Positions 1-8,686 of a DNA stretch of 64,000 nt are shown one piece after another; within the stretch, counting starts at the first letter, position 1; each line of letters opens with the position of its first letter. A program made the position numbers and the translations under genes. The stretch is from positions 310,001 through 374,000 of the forward strand of contig CANMKE010000002.1 in the NCBI GenBank assembly GCA_947498325.1. Reading direction: 5' to 3'. The stretch comes from an uncultured Persicobacter sp. Lineage in GTDB: Bacteria > Bacteroidota > Bacteroidia > Cytophagales > Cyclobacteriaceae. The notes under the pieces are model-generated. The model saw only the letters and a program-made list of their open reading frames with translations. It was not told where the DNA came from and did no database searches.

Positions 1-281
1 TTTTTGTGGAGGTGGAAGAAGCATCCCATGAAGCCCCTTTGCAAGCAGACAGTGACCTGCAAGCGGATGAACTGATGATGCTTATTGAGCAGTTGCCTAC
101 AGGTTACCGAACGGTTTTTAACCTGTATGCCATAGAGGGCTTTAGTCATCAGGAAATCGCTGACCAACTTGAGATCAGTATCAATACCTCAAAGTCACAG
201 CTGAGCCGTGCACGACAACTGCTTCAGCAACAAATAAAAGCATTGGAAAAAATTGAAATAAAGGGAAATGGAAATTTTTGA
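1..281 (+). CDS. ECF-type RNA polymerase sigma factor, C-terminal part
   Basis: The reading frame is open from the first base of the window, so the gene starts outside it; about 92 residues remain. They contain sigma region 4: a helix around 'LPTGYRTVFNLYAIEG' followed by the helix-turn-helix 'HQEIADQLEISINTSKSQLS', which in this family contacts the -35 element. This is typical of Bacteroidota ECF sigma factors, which direct RNA polymerase to envelope or stress genes. The gene overlaps the next by 14 bases, so translation is probably coupled to its putative anti-sigma partner. Regions 1-3 are not visible, so the subfamily cannot be assigned. Confidence 0.88.
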   Translation, partial: FVEVEEASHEAPLQADSDLQADELMMLIEQLPTGYRTVFNLYAIEGFSHQEIADQLEISINTSKSQLSRARQLLQQQIKALEKIEIKGNGNF

Positions 282-1029
282 TCAAGAATTCAAGGATAAA
301 TTATCCCAGCACGAAACCCCACCTTCTGCTGAGGCATGGAGCCAAATTGCTATGGGGCTTCAGCAAAAGTCTTCCTCGAGAAGGGGCATGCCTTACTGGC
401 GGGTGGCAGCAAGTTTATTGCTGTTGCTGAGTTTTGTTGGCGGGGGCTATTATTTATCATTAAGAACGGTGCTGCGGCAGGTGCCGATGCTGAGCCAGCA
501 GGTGGAGGACACCAAGGTGGAGCAGAAGCACCAGCTGATTAAGCCTGATGTTTCAGCCTTGGCGACCAACATTTCGAAGGCAGAAACCACCACGCCGAGC
601 CGTGGAGCCACGGAAATTGCGGCAGCAGTGCCAAAGAAGGCACACAAGCGACCGCAACACAGGGCACCGAAAATAGCGAAAGCAAGGCCAACGCCCGTGA
701 AGGAACGGGCTGTGGTAAAGGCCCTTCCTGTTCAGACCCTCGCGATGGCTGCGCCTGAACCTGTAAAAATTGAAATGCATACTGAAGTGGCATTGGAAGA
801 GGTGGAAAAAGTGATTGCGGCACCTGCGGCAGCGTCAGACGAGTCACTTTTGGCGATGGAGGAAAGTTTGCCCGATCAGCGGAGTGGTGTAGCGGTGACG
901 ATCACCTATATTCCTTCCGAAGAAAAACCGATCGACAAAGTGAAAGGCTTTTTGGAAAAGAAGTGGAACCAACGTCAGGACGGCGAGCAATTTATCGCCA
1001 AACAATTTTCAAAACTTAGAAGAAGATAA
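268..1029 (+). CDS. Putative anti-sigma-type single-pass membrane protein
   Basis: A 253-residue protein with a cytoplasmic N-terminus of about 45 residues, one membrane helix at about 46-64 and a 190-residue outer part rich in Ala, Pro, Lys and Glu. The N-terminus carries the pattern 'ETPPSAEAWSQI', a Leu-x(n)-Pro-Pro-x-x-x-Trp-x-x-Ile signature often seen in Bacteroidota proteins encoded directly after ECF sigma genes. The 14-base overlap with the sigma gene and the topology suggest it binds and holds the sigma factor at the membrane. No zinc-type anti-sigma (ZAS) motif is present. The role is inferred from context; the long outer part is low-complexity and has no recognisable domain. Confidence 0.6.
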   Translation: MEIFDQEFKDKLSQHETPPSAEAWSQIAMGLQQKSSSRRGMPYWRVAASLLLLLSFVGGGYYLSLRTVLRQVPMLSQQVEDTKVEQKHQLIKPDVSALATNISKAETTTPSRGATEIAAAVPKKAHKRPQHRAPKIAKARPTPVKERAVVKALPVQTLAMAAPEPVKIEMHTEVALEEVEKVIAAPAAASDESLLAMEESLPDQRSGVAVTITYIPSEEKPIDKVKGFLEKKWNQRQDGEQFIAKQFSKLRRR

Positions 1030-1049
1030 CAACCTTATAATTCATACTC

Positions 1050-2210
1050 ATGGACAATCAATATCGCAAAATCGTATTTTGCCTCATTTGCTGTGTTTAT
1101 TTTTCGGTGCAGGCCCTGGCCTCAGGCACCTCACCAGTAACCGACACCCTCAAGGTGGAAACCAATAAAGGGGCGAAAATCTTGATCATCGCTAATGATA
1201 AAGAGGCCTTGAAAGAGCTGAAAGTACTTGACGTCAATCAGATTCTGCAAGATATGGACGTGGCGGCAGACTCGGTCAAAAAGGAGAAGCTGGTGATTAA
1301 AAAGACTGATGACACTTACCTGAGGGCTGAAAATACCCTTGAGCCTTTCGATGCACCGCTTGAAGATCATTCCGATGAGGCTTTCAGAAAGCGCGGGAAG
1401 AAATATCAGAAACAGCCTTTGAAAGAGAAGAAACGGTTGATTATCCATTACGGAAAGGATTCTGAGATGAACAAGGATCTTGAGGCCCAAGGAGCGATGC
1501 GCTTTGATAATGACGAAGGCATGGGCATTTATTGGGGCGAGAAATACAAGATGGAGATTAATAAAAAGTACCGTGACAAGCCTGCCAAACGTCGCTCTTA
1601 TGGCTATGGCCTGATAGATTTCGGCGGAAACAACTGGCTGGAAGATGGCAAGACGGTCAGTGGAAATCAACCTTATAACGTAAGACCGTGGGGGTCGTGG
1701 TATGTGGGGCTTGGTGGAGGTTATATGCTGATGCTTGGCAACCATTTTGGGTTTGATTTTTCCACCAGCATTTCATGGTATAACTTCAAGTTTCAGGATG
1801 CTACTGTTCGGTTGGTCAAAGGGCCTGACGAGCTGGAATTTGTTCATGAAACGGCGCCAAATATCAGTTCTATCAAATCTAAACTGACGGTGCCTTACAT
1901 TAACGCTTCGTTTATTCCGACTTTTAAAATTGGTCCTCGCTATCGTGGGTTAAGTATTGGTGCAGGGGTTTATGGCGGTTACCGAATAGGGGCGCACACC
2001 AAAGTAAAGCAAAAAGTGGACGGCTCTACCAATAAGCCGAAAAGTCATAAGGATTTTTATCTTGAAAACCTGCGCTACGGTCTCCGTGCGCAATTGGGTT
2101 GGGAAGACAGCCAGTTCTTTGTGGCTTACGACCTGAACCCGATCTTTCAGAAAGATCATGCACCTGAGCTGAATGCTTTTACCATAGGGGTAACTTTCCA
2201 GATCAGATAA
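1050..2210 (+). CDS. Outer-membrane beta-barrel family protein
   Basis: 386 residues. An N-terminal signal peptide (about 1-24, ending near 'VQALAS') is followed by a charged, Lys/Glu/Asp-rich soluble segment to about residue 190. The C-terminal half has alternating aromatic and glycine-rich strands (for example 'YVGLGGGYMLMLGNHFGFDF' and 'GLSIGAGVYGGYRIGAHT'), typical of PorT/OmpW-like barrels of Bacteroidota. It starts 20 bases after the putative anti-sigma gene on the same strand, so the three genes probably form one operon. The barrel may be the envelope client or sensor of the sigma system, which is inference. The exact family is unassigned. Confidence 0.6.
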   Translation: MDNQYRKIVFCLICCVYFSVQALASGTSPVTDTLKVETNKGAKILIIANDKEALKELKVLDVNQILQDMDVAADSVKKEKLVIKKTDDTYLRAENTLEPFDAPLEDHSDEAFRKRGKKYQKQPLKEKKRLIIHYGKDSEMNKDLEAQGAMRFDNDEGMGIYWGEKYKMEINKKYRDKPAKRRSYGYGLIDFGGNNWLEDGKTVSGNQPYNVRPWGSWYVGLGGGYMLMLGNHFGFDFSTSISWYNFKFQDATVRLVKGPDELEFVHETAPNISSIKSKLTVPYINASFIPTFKIGPRYRGLSIGAGVYGGYRIGAHTKVKQKVDGSTNKPKSHKDFYLENLRYGLRAQLGWEDSQFFVAYDLNPIFQKDHAPELNAFTIGVTFQIR

Positions 2211-2425
2211 ACGAATTGTTGTTGTTCTTAGCATAGCGCCACAGCCCTCCATGATCGTCTGATCTTCTATAAGAAGTTTAGGCAGATGACTACTGAATTC
2301 GCTCTAAACAGAACGGATTGGTGTAAAAATTAATCGTGGGGACAAAACTATTGTGTAAACATTGAGCGTTGTGGCTTTAGTGACTGAAGGATTCTTACGA
2401 TTGCTGAAATAATTTATCATTAAAG

Positions 2426-2452
2426 AAGCCATGTTCCTTGCATGGCTTTTTT
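2426..2452 (+). terminator. Rho-independent terminator upstream of LysR gene
   Basis: Stem AAGCCATG (2426-2433), loop of 7, CATGGCTT (2441-2448), then a run of T. It lies over 200 bases after the barrel-protein gene and about 30 bases before the LysR start at 2481, so it either ends the upstream operon late or acts as an attenuator in the LysR leader. Confidence 0.7.
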
Positions 2453-2480
2453 ACTTTTGAGAGAAACAAGCCGCTTCGTT

Positions 2481-3365
2481 ATGTTCGATTTCCGATTACA
2501 AGTTTTTGAAATGGTGGTTAGGCTGAAAAGCTTTACCGCGGCAGCACATGCCCTTTTTGTGAGTCAGCCTGCAATTTCCAAACATATTAAAGCCCTGGAG
2601 GAACATTGGGGCATACCGTTATTTATCCGTCGTGGGAATGAGATACAGCTGACTGCGGCTGGCGAGCGGCTGCATGAGCATGTGATGGGCATTATGCAAA
2701 AGTATGCGCAAATGGATTTTGCCATGCAGGAGTTTAAAGGATCGTATAGCGGAACACTTCGGATAGCGGCCAGTACCACCATTGCACAATATATTTTGCC
2801 AAAATACCTTTCTGAATTTAAGGCGCAGCATCCTGAAATAATTATTCACCTTGAAAGTGGCAATACAACGGAGGTGGAAAACCTGGTCAGGCAAAATCAG
2901 GTGGATTTTGGGCTGTCTGAGGGAGATACTTTTCACCACGGACTGAAATATGATGACCTGTGGCAGGACGACCTGCTGATGGTCTGCAGAAAAGGGAGCC
3001 AATGGAAAAAACAATGGGAGGCCAAAGGGCTTGAGGCATTGCCGAAAATGCCTTTTGTATTCAGGGAAACAGGCTCTGGCACGTTGGTTGTTATTGAGCA
3101 TTATCTGCAAAATAAGGGCGTGCGGTTGAATCAGATGAACATTCAAATGATGTTGGGCAGTACAGAGGCCATCAAGTCTTATTTACGCCATACAGATGTT
3201 TGTGCATTTTTACCGCAGTGTGCTATTGAAGATGAGTTGCTGCATCGGTTGGAAATAATAGACGCCAAACAGTGGCATATCAAACGCCCGCTTTTTTTGG
3301 TGCAGCATGGGCAACAGGTACTCTCGGATTTAGGCGGACTCTTCCTTCGCTTTTTAAAGTCATAA
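2481..3365 (+). CDS. LysR-family transcriptional regulator
   Basis: 294 residues from the ATG at 2481. An in-frame ATG at 2442 lies inside the terminator hairpin and adds residues not found in the family, so 2481 is preferred. The N-terminal winged helix-turn-helix is clear ('SFTAAAHALFVSQPAISKHI' at about 16-35), followed by the periplasmic-binding-protein-like effector domain (about 88-290, starting 'GTLRIAASTTIAQYILPKYL'). The next gene on the same strand is a YeiH-type transporter; in enterobacteria the LysR protein YeiE controls yeiH, and the same pairing here suggests this protein controls the downstream gene, possibly in response to sulfur compounds or cysteine. The effector cannot be read from sequence. 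Confidence 0.92.
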   Translation: MFDFRLQVFEMVVRLKSFTAAAHALFVSQPAISKHIKALEEHWGIPLFIRRGNEIQLTAAGERLHEHVMGIMQKYAQMDFAMQEFKGSYSGTLRIAASTTIAQYILPKYLSEFKAQHPEIIIHLESGNTTEVENLVRQNQVDFGLSEGDTFHHGLKYDDLWQDDLLMVCRKGSQWKKQWEAKGLEALPKMPFVFRETGSGTLVVIEHYLQNKGVRLNQMNIQMMLGSTEAIKSYLRHTDVCAFLPQCAIEDELLHRLEIIDAKQWHIKRPLFLVQHGQQVLSDLGGLFLRFLKS

Positions 3366-3464
3366 CCTGTGGTTATTTTGAATAAAGATTTAGCATAACT
3401 TTTATTCATGCCTTTTTTCTTCTTTTGTAATGTCGCTTCGACACAGGAATCAAAAGAAGAATAC

Positions 3465-4403
3465 ATGAACACATTAACAATAGCCGCTAAGCCTGATCAG
3501 AAAAAAATCCTTTGGTGGGTGGTCGGCTTGTTTTGCCTTTCACCCATCTGCAGCCCTTTTATCGCACTGATTCTCGGCATGCTGCTGTCTAATTTTGTCA
3601 GTACCTCTTATCAGGCCAAATCGCATAAATGGACTAAAATACTGCTTAATACCGCTATTGTAGGTATGGGCTTTGGGATGTCGTTCAAAGAAGCTATGGC
3701 TATTGGAGGGGAAGGATTTGGCATAACAGCCATTACCATCAGCGTAACACTCGTGCTTGGTTTAATCTTTACAAAGGTTTTTAAACTCGAAAAAGAAGCA
3801 GGTTTATTGATTGCCTGTGGAACGGCCATTTGTGGAGGTAGTGCCATCGCTGCTGTAGGAACAACCCTCGATGCCAAGAAGGAGGATATGTCTATCGCAC
3901 TGGGCACTGTTTTTACATTTAATGCCATCGCCTTGGTGTTGTTTCCATTACTTGGCCACCTGATAAACATGAGTCAGACGCATTTTGGCTGGTGGTGCGC
4001 CATGGCAATTCACGACACTTCCTCTGTGGTTGGTGCAGCCTCTGTATACGGCGATAAAGCACTGAAATTGGCCACGACAGTTAAGCTCGCCCGAGCACTC
4101 TGGATCATTCCCGTTTGCATCGGTATTGGCTGGTGGAAAAAAACCGAGCATAAAAAATTGCCGATCCCGTTATTCCTCGTTTTGTTTATAGCCGTTATCT
4201 TTTTTCATGGCTACTTGCCTTATGTTTCAAGCTGGGGCCCAAAAGTGAATGTGGTTTCTAAGCACCTGATGACCTTGGCGTTGTTTTGGGTAGGTACGGG
4301 TTTACATTTTCAGACACTGAAAAAAGTAGGCTGGAGATCTTTCGCGATGGGCTTATGCCTGTGGGTGATTATCGGATGCTTATCGCTCTTTTTAATCTGG
4401 TAG
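3465..4403 (+). CDS. YeiH/UPF0324 family membrane transporter (putative sulfate/sulfite exporter)
   Basis: 312 residues from ATG 3465, preceded by purine-rich AAAGAAGAA. An in-frame ATG at 3408 would add a 19-residue leader unlike the family. About ten hydrophobic segments are visible. Family signatures include 'GMGFGMSFKEA', 'ACGTAICGGSAIAAV' and 'WWCAMAIHDTSSVVGAA'. The family is annotated as putative sulfate exporter on limited evidence; substrate is unproven. It follows the LysR gene by 99 bases on the same strand and is followed by a strong terminator, so it is probably the regulated target. Confidence 0.85.
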   Translation: MNTLTIAAKPDQKKILWWVVGLFCLSPICSPFIALILGMLLSNFVSTSYQAKSHKWTKILLNTAIVGMGFGMSFKEAMAIGGEGFGITAITISVTLVLGLIFTKVFKLEKEAGLLIACGTAICGGSAIAAVGTTLDAKKEDMSIALGTVFTFNAIALVLFPLLGHLINMSQTHFGWWCAMAIHDTSSVVGAASVYGDKALKLATTVKLARALWIIPVCIGIGWWKKTEHKKLPIPLFLVLFIAVIFFHGYLPYVSSWGPKVNVVSKHLMTLALFWVGTGLHFQTLKKVGWRSFAMGLCLWVIIGCLSLFLIW

Positions 4404-4444
4404 CACAGCATGAAGCGCTCAAAGTATTAAATCAGTATTTCAAT

Positions 4445-4476
4445 AAAGGTCGTAACGGGAGGTACGGCCTTTTTTT
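4445..4476 (+). terminator. Rho-independent terminator of the yeiH-like gene
   Basis: AAAGGTCGTA (4445-4454) pairs with TACGGCCTTT (4463-4472) with one G-T wobble, followed by further T. It lies 42 bases after the transporter stop codon. Confidence 0.85.
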
Positions 4477-4521
4477 AATGGGTAAATCATGCTCCCAAAA
4501 TACTTTCCGAAGGTAATTCAC

Positions 4522-4552
4522 AAAAAAACCTCTACCCGAACGGATAGAGGTT
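4522..4552 (-). terminator. Rho-independent terminator, minus strand (serS)
   Basis: On the minus strand an 8-bp stem (AACCTCTA/TAGAGGTT) plus two inner G-C pairs and a short loop is followed by seven T. It lies about 190 bases beyond the serS stop codon. Confidence 0.7.
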
Positions 4553-4745
4553 AAAGGCTTTCGACGGAAGGCAAAACGATTAGATTTCCTATTTCAGAAC
4601 CGGCCTTACCCTCCGATCAAAAGCATTATTATTTTTAAATATCAAGGGGAACACTACTGATAGCGCAGCCTGAAGGTGCTATCCACATTTTTAAGGAGGT
4701 GCTCCAAAAATAATCTGCGGATAAATCCCTTACGCCCTTTTTATT

Positions 4746-6023
4746 TTATTTAATCATGTCGAAACCACAGTATGGTACCAAAACCTCAGGGATTTTAATG
4801 CCTTCCGGTGTTTGGTTGTTTTCAAGGATGGTGGCAACTATACGAGGCAAAGCTAATGCCGAACCGTTCAAAGTATGCAATAATTGTGTTTTCTTTTCTC
4901 CCTCTGGGCGATAACGCAACTTCAGGCGGTTGGCCTGATAAGTCAGGAAGTTAGAGATGGAAGAAACTTCCAGCCACTGATCCTGCCCTGCAGAATACAC
5001 TTCCATATCAAAAGTGATGTGAGAAGTGAAGCTTAGATCGCCACCACACAAGCGCAATACGCGTGTCGGCAAGCCCAATTTTTTCAAGAGTCCCTCTACA
5101 TGAGCAACCATCTCGTCCAAGGCATTCATAGAATCCTCAGGCTTGGTGATCTGTACAATTTCTACTTTATCAAATTGGTGCAAGCGATTTAGGCCACGTA
5201 CGTGAGCACCCCAAGATCCTGCCTCACGACGAAAACAAGGCGTAAAACCTGCATTTTTAATCGGCAAGTCTTTCTCAGAAAGAATCACGTCGCGGTACAT
5301 ATTGGTGATCGGTACCTCAGCTGTTGGGATCAAATAATAATCATGCCCTACCAGTTGGTACATCTGCCCTTCTTTATCAGGCAACTGCCCTGTCGCAATC
5401 CCCGAAGCTTCGTTGACTACAATCGGAGGCAATACCTCGCTAAAGCCTGCCGCTTCGGCTTCGTCCAAGAAGAAGTTAATCAACGCACGCTGTAAACGCG
5501 CACCTTTACCCTTGTAAACAGGGAATCCAGCACCCGTTAATTTATTGCCCAGTTCAAAATCAATGATGTCATAATCCTTGATCAGCTCCCAGTGTGGTTT
5601 TTTGTTCTCTGCCAAAGTAGGGATTTCTCCAAACTGGCGCAATTCCTCATTGTCCTCATCACTTTTACCTGTTGGTACAGACTCGTGCGGGATGTTGGGA
5701 ATTGTGAAAAGCAATTGTTCCAAATCGCCTTCGATCTTCGAGAGCTTTTCCTGCAATTTTTTTGATTCCTCCTTCAGTGCCGCAGTTTTGGATTTCACCT
5801 CATTGGCTTCCTCTTTTTTGCCTTCGCGCATCAACAATCCGATTTGTTTGGAAAGCTGGTTGGATTCCGCCGATTTGTCATCACTTGCTTGTTGTGTATG
5901 ACGGCGCTCTTCGTCCAATGCCAAAACCTTTTCTACGGCTTCTTCAGGATTGCGAAAGTTCTTAACTTTTAAGCCCGCAATCAAGGCTTCTTTGTTTTCC
6001 TTAAATTCGCTGATTTGTAACAT
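4746..6023 (-). CDS. serS: Seryl-tRNA synthetase
   Basis: 425 residues, the usual length. Charges tRNA-Ser (and tRNA-Sec) with serine using ATP in the cytoplasm. The N-terminal coiled-coil arm (about 30-105, rich in Lys, Glu and Gln) that grips the long variable arm of the tRNA is clear. Class II motif 2 'FRREAGSWGAHVRG' and motif 3 around 'NGSALALPRIVATILE' are present, as are the 'TAEVPITNMY' and C-terminal 'GIKIPEVLVPY' family signatures. Single gene, its own terminator, 422 bases from the divergent rho gene. Confidence 0.97.
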   Translation of the reverse strand: MLQISEFKENKEALIAGLKVKNFRNPEEAVEKVLALDEERRHTQQASDDKSAESNQLSKQIGLLMREGKKEEANEVKSKTAALKEESKKLQEKLSKIEGDLEQLLFTIPNIPHESVPTGKSDEDNEELRQFGEIPTLAENKKPHWELIKDYDIIDFELGNKLTGAGFPVYKGKGARLQRALINFFLDEAEAAGFSEVLPPIVVNEASGIATGQLPDKEGQMYQLVGHDYYLIPTAEVPITNMYRDVILSEKDLPIKNAGFTPCFRREAGSWGAHVRGLNRLHQFDKVEIVQITKPEDSMNALDEMVAHVEGLLKKLGLPTRVLRLCGGDLSFTSHITFDMEVYSAGQDQWLEVSSISNFLTYQANRLKLRYRPEGEKKTQLLHTLNGSALALPRIVATILENNQTPEGIKIPEVLVPYCGFDMIK

Positions 6024-6445
6024 GTTGCAGGAAAATATATGAATAATTTAATTTCAAATAAGTTTTGAGTGTTGCTTGTGCACGGCGGTGGGCTGCATAA
6101 AAACCCATTTGCCACACGAACGACCCAATATCGTCGCTAAGTTAAAAAAAACCAATGGCTTTCATTGAATAATCTTTCAGAGGATTTTATATTCTGGAGA
6201 TAATAATGGCGATAAATGTGAATTTTACCGAAACCTTCCTTAATTAGGCAAGGTTATTTCCATGGATACTTGACATTTCTAATGCTTTAGTATATAATTG
6301 CATATCTTAAATCATTAGGAACCTCTCCTAAGTTTCAAATTAGATTATTCCTATATTCTAATATCACTGATTTTTTTCATTCTTAATCATTTCTCCCTCA
6401 AAAGAGAATCCCCTCGCACGTAAGTGCCCATTATATTACTATTCT
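6024..6445. other. Divergent serS-rho intergenic region with C-rich, G-poor rho leader
   Basis: 422 bases. The last about 145 bases before the rho start (6301-6445) contain roughly three C for each G on the plus strand and no strong hairpin, the composition expected of a Rho-utilisation (rut) stretch. No TAnnTTTG promoter element was found with confidence. Autoregulation of rho through its leader is known in other bacteria; here it is inferred from composition only. Confidence 0.45.
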
Positions 6446-8503
6446 ATGTACAATATCGAAGAACTGAGTGTCAAACTACTTTCTGAATTGAAAGAAGTTG
6501 CCGAAGAGTTGGGAGTTACCAAATATAAAAGCCTTCCTAAAAAAGAGTTGATCTATAAAATCCTCGATCAACAAGCGGTAATGCCCGAAGACCAGTTGCA
6601 AAAACTGATCGAAAAAAAACAAACTGCTCCTGCTGCTGAGAAAAAAGAAGCAAAACCCAAAGCAGAAAAGAAAGACAAACCTGCCAAAGAAAAGCCTGCA
6701 CGCAAACCTCGTGAGCCAAAAGCAGCCAAAGAAAAACCGGCACGTGCACCAAAAGCAGAAAAGCCTGCAGCTGATGCCCCTGCTTTTGAATCGAAATTAC
6801 CAAAGCGTGAATCTGTAAAAACGATTGAGCCTGTTGGTATTGACGAGAAGCCTGCGGAAAAGCGTGAAAAACGTGAGCGTAAGCCTCGTGCTGAACGCCC
6901 AGAGCGTACTGAGCGCACCGAGCGCCCTAACGATCGCAATAATAACGACCGTAACAAAGAGCGCAAGGAGCGTAAACCACGCAACAACAACAAAAATAAT
7001 GAGTCGGATAAGCAAGAGGATTTGCTTGACCTATTCACTGCTGCGGTAACGTCAGGAAAAATTCCTGAGCCAGCACCGGCTACAGCACCTACCCAACCTA
7101 CCCCTGAAGAAACAAAGCCTGTGTCAGAAGAGAAAGCGCCTGAAGAGGCCGCAGAAACTATCGCTCCTGTAGCTAAAAAGCAAGACGAGCCTGTGGCCAT
7201 TCCACCACGCAAGCGTGAGCCTGTTGCACCGATTGCACCTGCTGAAGAAGAAGTGGCAGCCACAGAAGAGGCTGATGCTCCAGAAGAAAAAACGGAGCGT
7301 CGTGAACAGCGCGAGCCAAGAGATAATCGTGATAACCGTGACGACCGCATGAACAAGCGCCAGTTGCAACAAACGATCAAGGATTTTGACGGTATCGTTG
7401 AAAGCGAAGGTGTGTTGGAGATCATGCAGGATGGCTATGGTTTCTTGCGTTCATCAGACTACAACTATTTGGCTTCGCCGGATGATATTTACGTATCTCC
7501 TTCGCAGATCAAATTGTTCGGTTTGAAAACAGGTGATACTGTTTGTGGATCTATCCGCCCACCAAAAGAAGGTGAAAAATACTTCGCTTTGTTGCGTGTA
7601 GAAACTGTAAACGGCAAAACTACCGAAGAAATTCGTGACCGCGTACCATTCGAACACTTGACGCCTTTGTTCCCACAGGAAAAGTTGAACTTGGTAGATC
7701 AAACCAACAAATACTCTACCCGAGTATTGGATTTGTTTGCACCTATCGGTAAAGGTCAGCGTGGAATGATCGTGGCACAGCCAAAAACAGGTAAGACGGT
7801 ATTGTTGAAAGATATCGCCAATTCAATCGCCAAAAATCACCCTGAGGTTTATTTGATCATCTTGTTGATTGATGAGCGTCCTGAGGAGGTTACTGATATG
7901 GCTCGTTCGGTTCGTGCAGAAGTAGTATCCTCTACTTTTGATGAGCAGGCAGAACGCCACGTGAAGGTATCGAATATGGTCTTGGAGAAATCCAAACGTA
8001 TGGTGGAGTGTGGTCATGATGTAGTAATCCTTTTGGATTCTATCACTCGTTTGGCACGTGCGCACAACACCGTTGTTCCTTCATCAGGTAAAATCTTGTC
8101 TGGTGGTGTGGATGCTAACGCATTGCACAAACCTAAGCGTTTCTTCGGAGCGGCACGTAATGTAGAAAATGGTGGTTCATTGACTATCGTTGCAACAGCC
8201 CTGACAGAAACAGGTTCAAAAATGGATGAGGTAATCTTTGAAGAATTCAAGGGTACAGGTAATATGGAACTTCAGTTGGATCGTAAATTGGCCAACCGTC
8301 GCGTTTACCCTGCTATTGATATTCTTTCTTCAGGTACACGCCGTGAGGATCTATTGACTGACCGCGATTCCCTACAAAAAGTATGGTTGCTGCGTAAGCA
8401 TGGTTTGTCGGATATGAACTCGCAAGAAGCGATGGAATGGATGTTGGAGAAAATGAGAGGCACCAAAGACAATGAGGAATTCCTGTTGTCGATGAATGGT
8501 TAA
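6446..8503 (+). CDS. rho: Transcription termination factor Rho with long disordered insert
   Basis: 685 residues against about 420 in E. coli. Residues 1-55 form the Rho N-terminal helical domain ('[18 protein letters not shown]'). Residues about 60-310 are an Ala/Pro/Lys/Glu then Arg/Asn-rich disordered insert with imperfect 'KEKPAR' repeats and 'DNRDNRDDR'. The RNA-binding cold-shock-like domain follows (about 320-390, '[15 protein letters not shown]'), then the RecA-type motor: P-loop AQPKTGKT (444-451), Walker B VVILLD (526-531), and '[20 protein letters not shown]' (552-571). It is a hexameric RNA-dependent ATPase that ends transcription. Long inserts are typical of Bacteroidota Rho; in Bacteroides the disordered region is reported to drive condensate formation. 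Single gene with terminator. Confidence 0.97.
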   Translation: MYNIEELSVKLLSELKEVAEELGVTKYKSLPKKELIYKILDQQAVMPEDQLQKLIEKKQTAPAAEKKEAKPKAEKKDKPAKEKPARKPREPKAAKEKPARAPKAEKPAADAPAFESKLPKRESVKTIEPVGIDEKPAEKREKRERKPRAERPERTERTERPNDRNNNDRNKERKERKPRNNNKNNESDKQEDLLDLFTAAVTSGKIPEPAPATAPTQPTPEETKPVSEEKAPEEAAETIAPVAKKQDEPVAIPPRKREPVAPIAPAEEEVAATEEADAPEEKTERREQREPRDNRDNRDDRMNKRQLQQTIKDFDGIVESEGVLEIMQDGYGFLRSSDYNYLASPDDIYVSPSQIKLFGLKTGDTVCGSIRPPKEGEKYFALLRVETVNGKTTEEIRDRVPFEHLTPLFPQEKLNLVDQTNKYSTRVLDLFAPIGKGQRGMIVAQPKTGKTVLLKDIANSIAKNHPEVYLIILLIDERPEEVTDMARSVRAEVVSSTFDEQAERHVKVSNMVLEKSKRMVECGHDVVILLDSITRLARAHNTVVPSSGKILSGGVDANALHKPKRFFGAARNVENGGSLTIVATALTETGSKMDEVIFEEFKGTGNMELQLDRKLANRRVYPAIDILSSGTRREDLLTDRDSLQKVWLLRKHGLSDMNSQEAMEWMLEKMRGTKDNEEFLLSMNG

Positions 8504-8525
8504 TCTCTGATTGGATATAAAAATA

Positions 8526-8568
8526 AAAATCCCCTGTACGGTTGAGCGTGCAGGGGATTTTTTTTAAC
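8526..8568 (+). terminator. Rho-independent terminator after rho
   Basis: Stem AAAAATCCCCTGTACG (8526-8541) pairs with CGTGCAGGGGATTTTT with one wobble pair; the T run continues to about 8566. Begins about 22 bases after the rho stop codon. Confidence 0.93.
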
Positions 8569-8686
8569 ATTTTATTATCAAAAAGAAGGAATATAAATAC
8601 GATAAGAGATAGCGAGTCTTTTTCATTTAATTTATTTTTAATAAATAAATTATTTATTTTGTAAAATAAAATAATGATTTAGTATA

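Larger units (their letters stand above)
4404..4745. other. Intergenic gap between convergent genes
   Basis: 342 bases between the convergent yeiH-like gene and serS. Holds the two terminators (4445-4476 plus strand, 4522-4552 minus strand). No convincing gene, tRNA or other structure was seen in the rest. Confidence 0.7.

Noticed and set aside
1131-1745. 204-codon minus-strand open frame opposite the barrel-protein gene
   Set aside because: Antisense shadow of a clear exported protein gene; no own start context or family features.
4286-4516. Open frame overlapping the end of the yeiH-like gene and its terminator
   Set aside because: Mostly out-of-frame shadow of the transporter gene and runs through the terminator hairpin.
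6568-7425. Long minus-strand open frame (285 codons) opposite rho
   Set aside because: It is the antisense reading of the repetitive Ala/Pro/Lys/Arg-rich insert of rho; Ser/Arg-rich with no domain.
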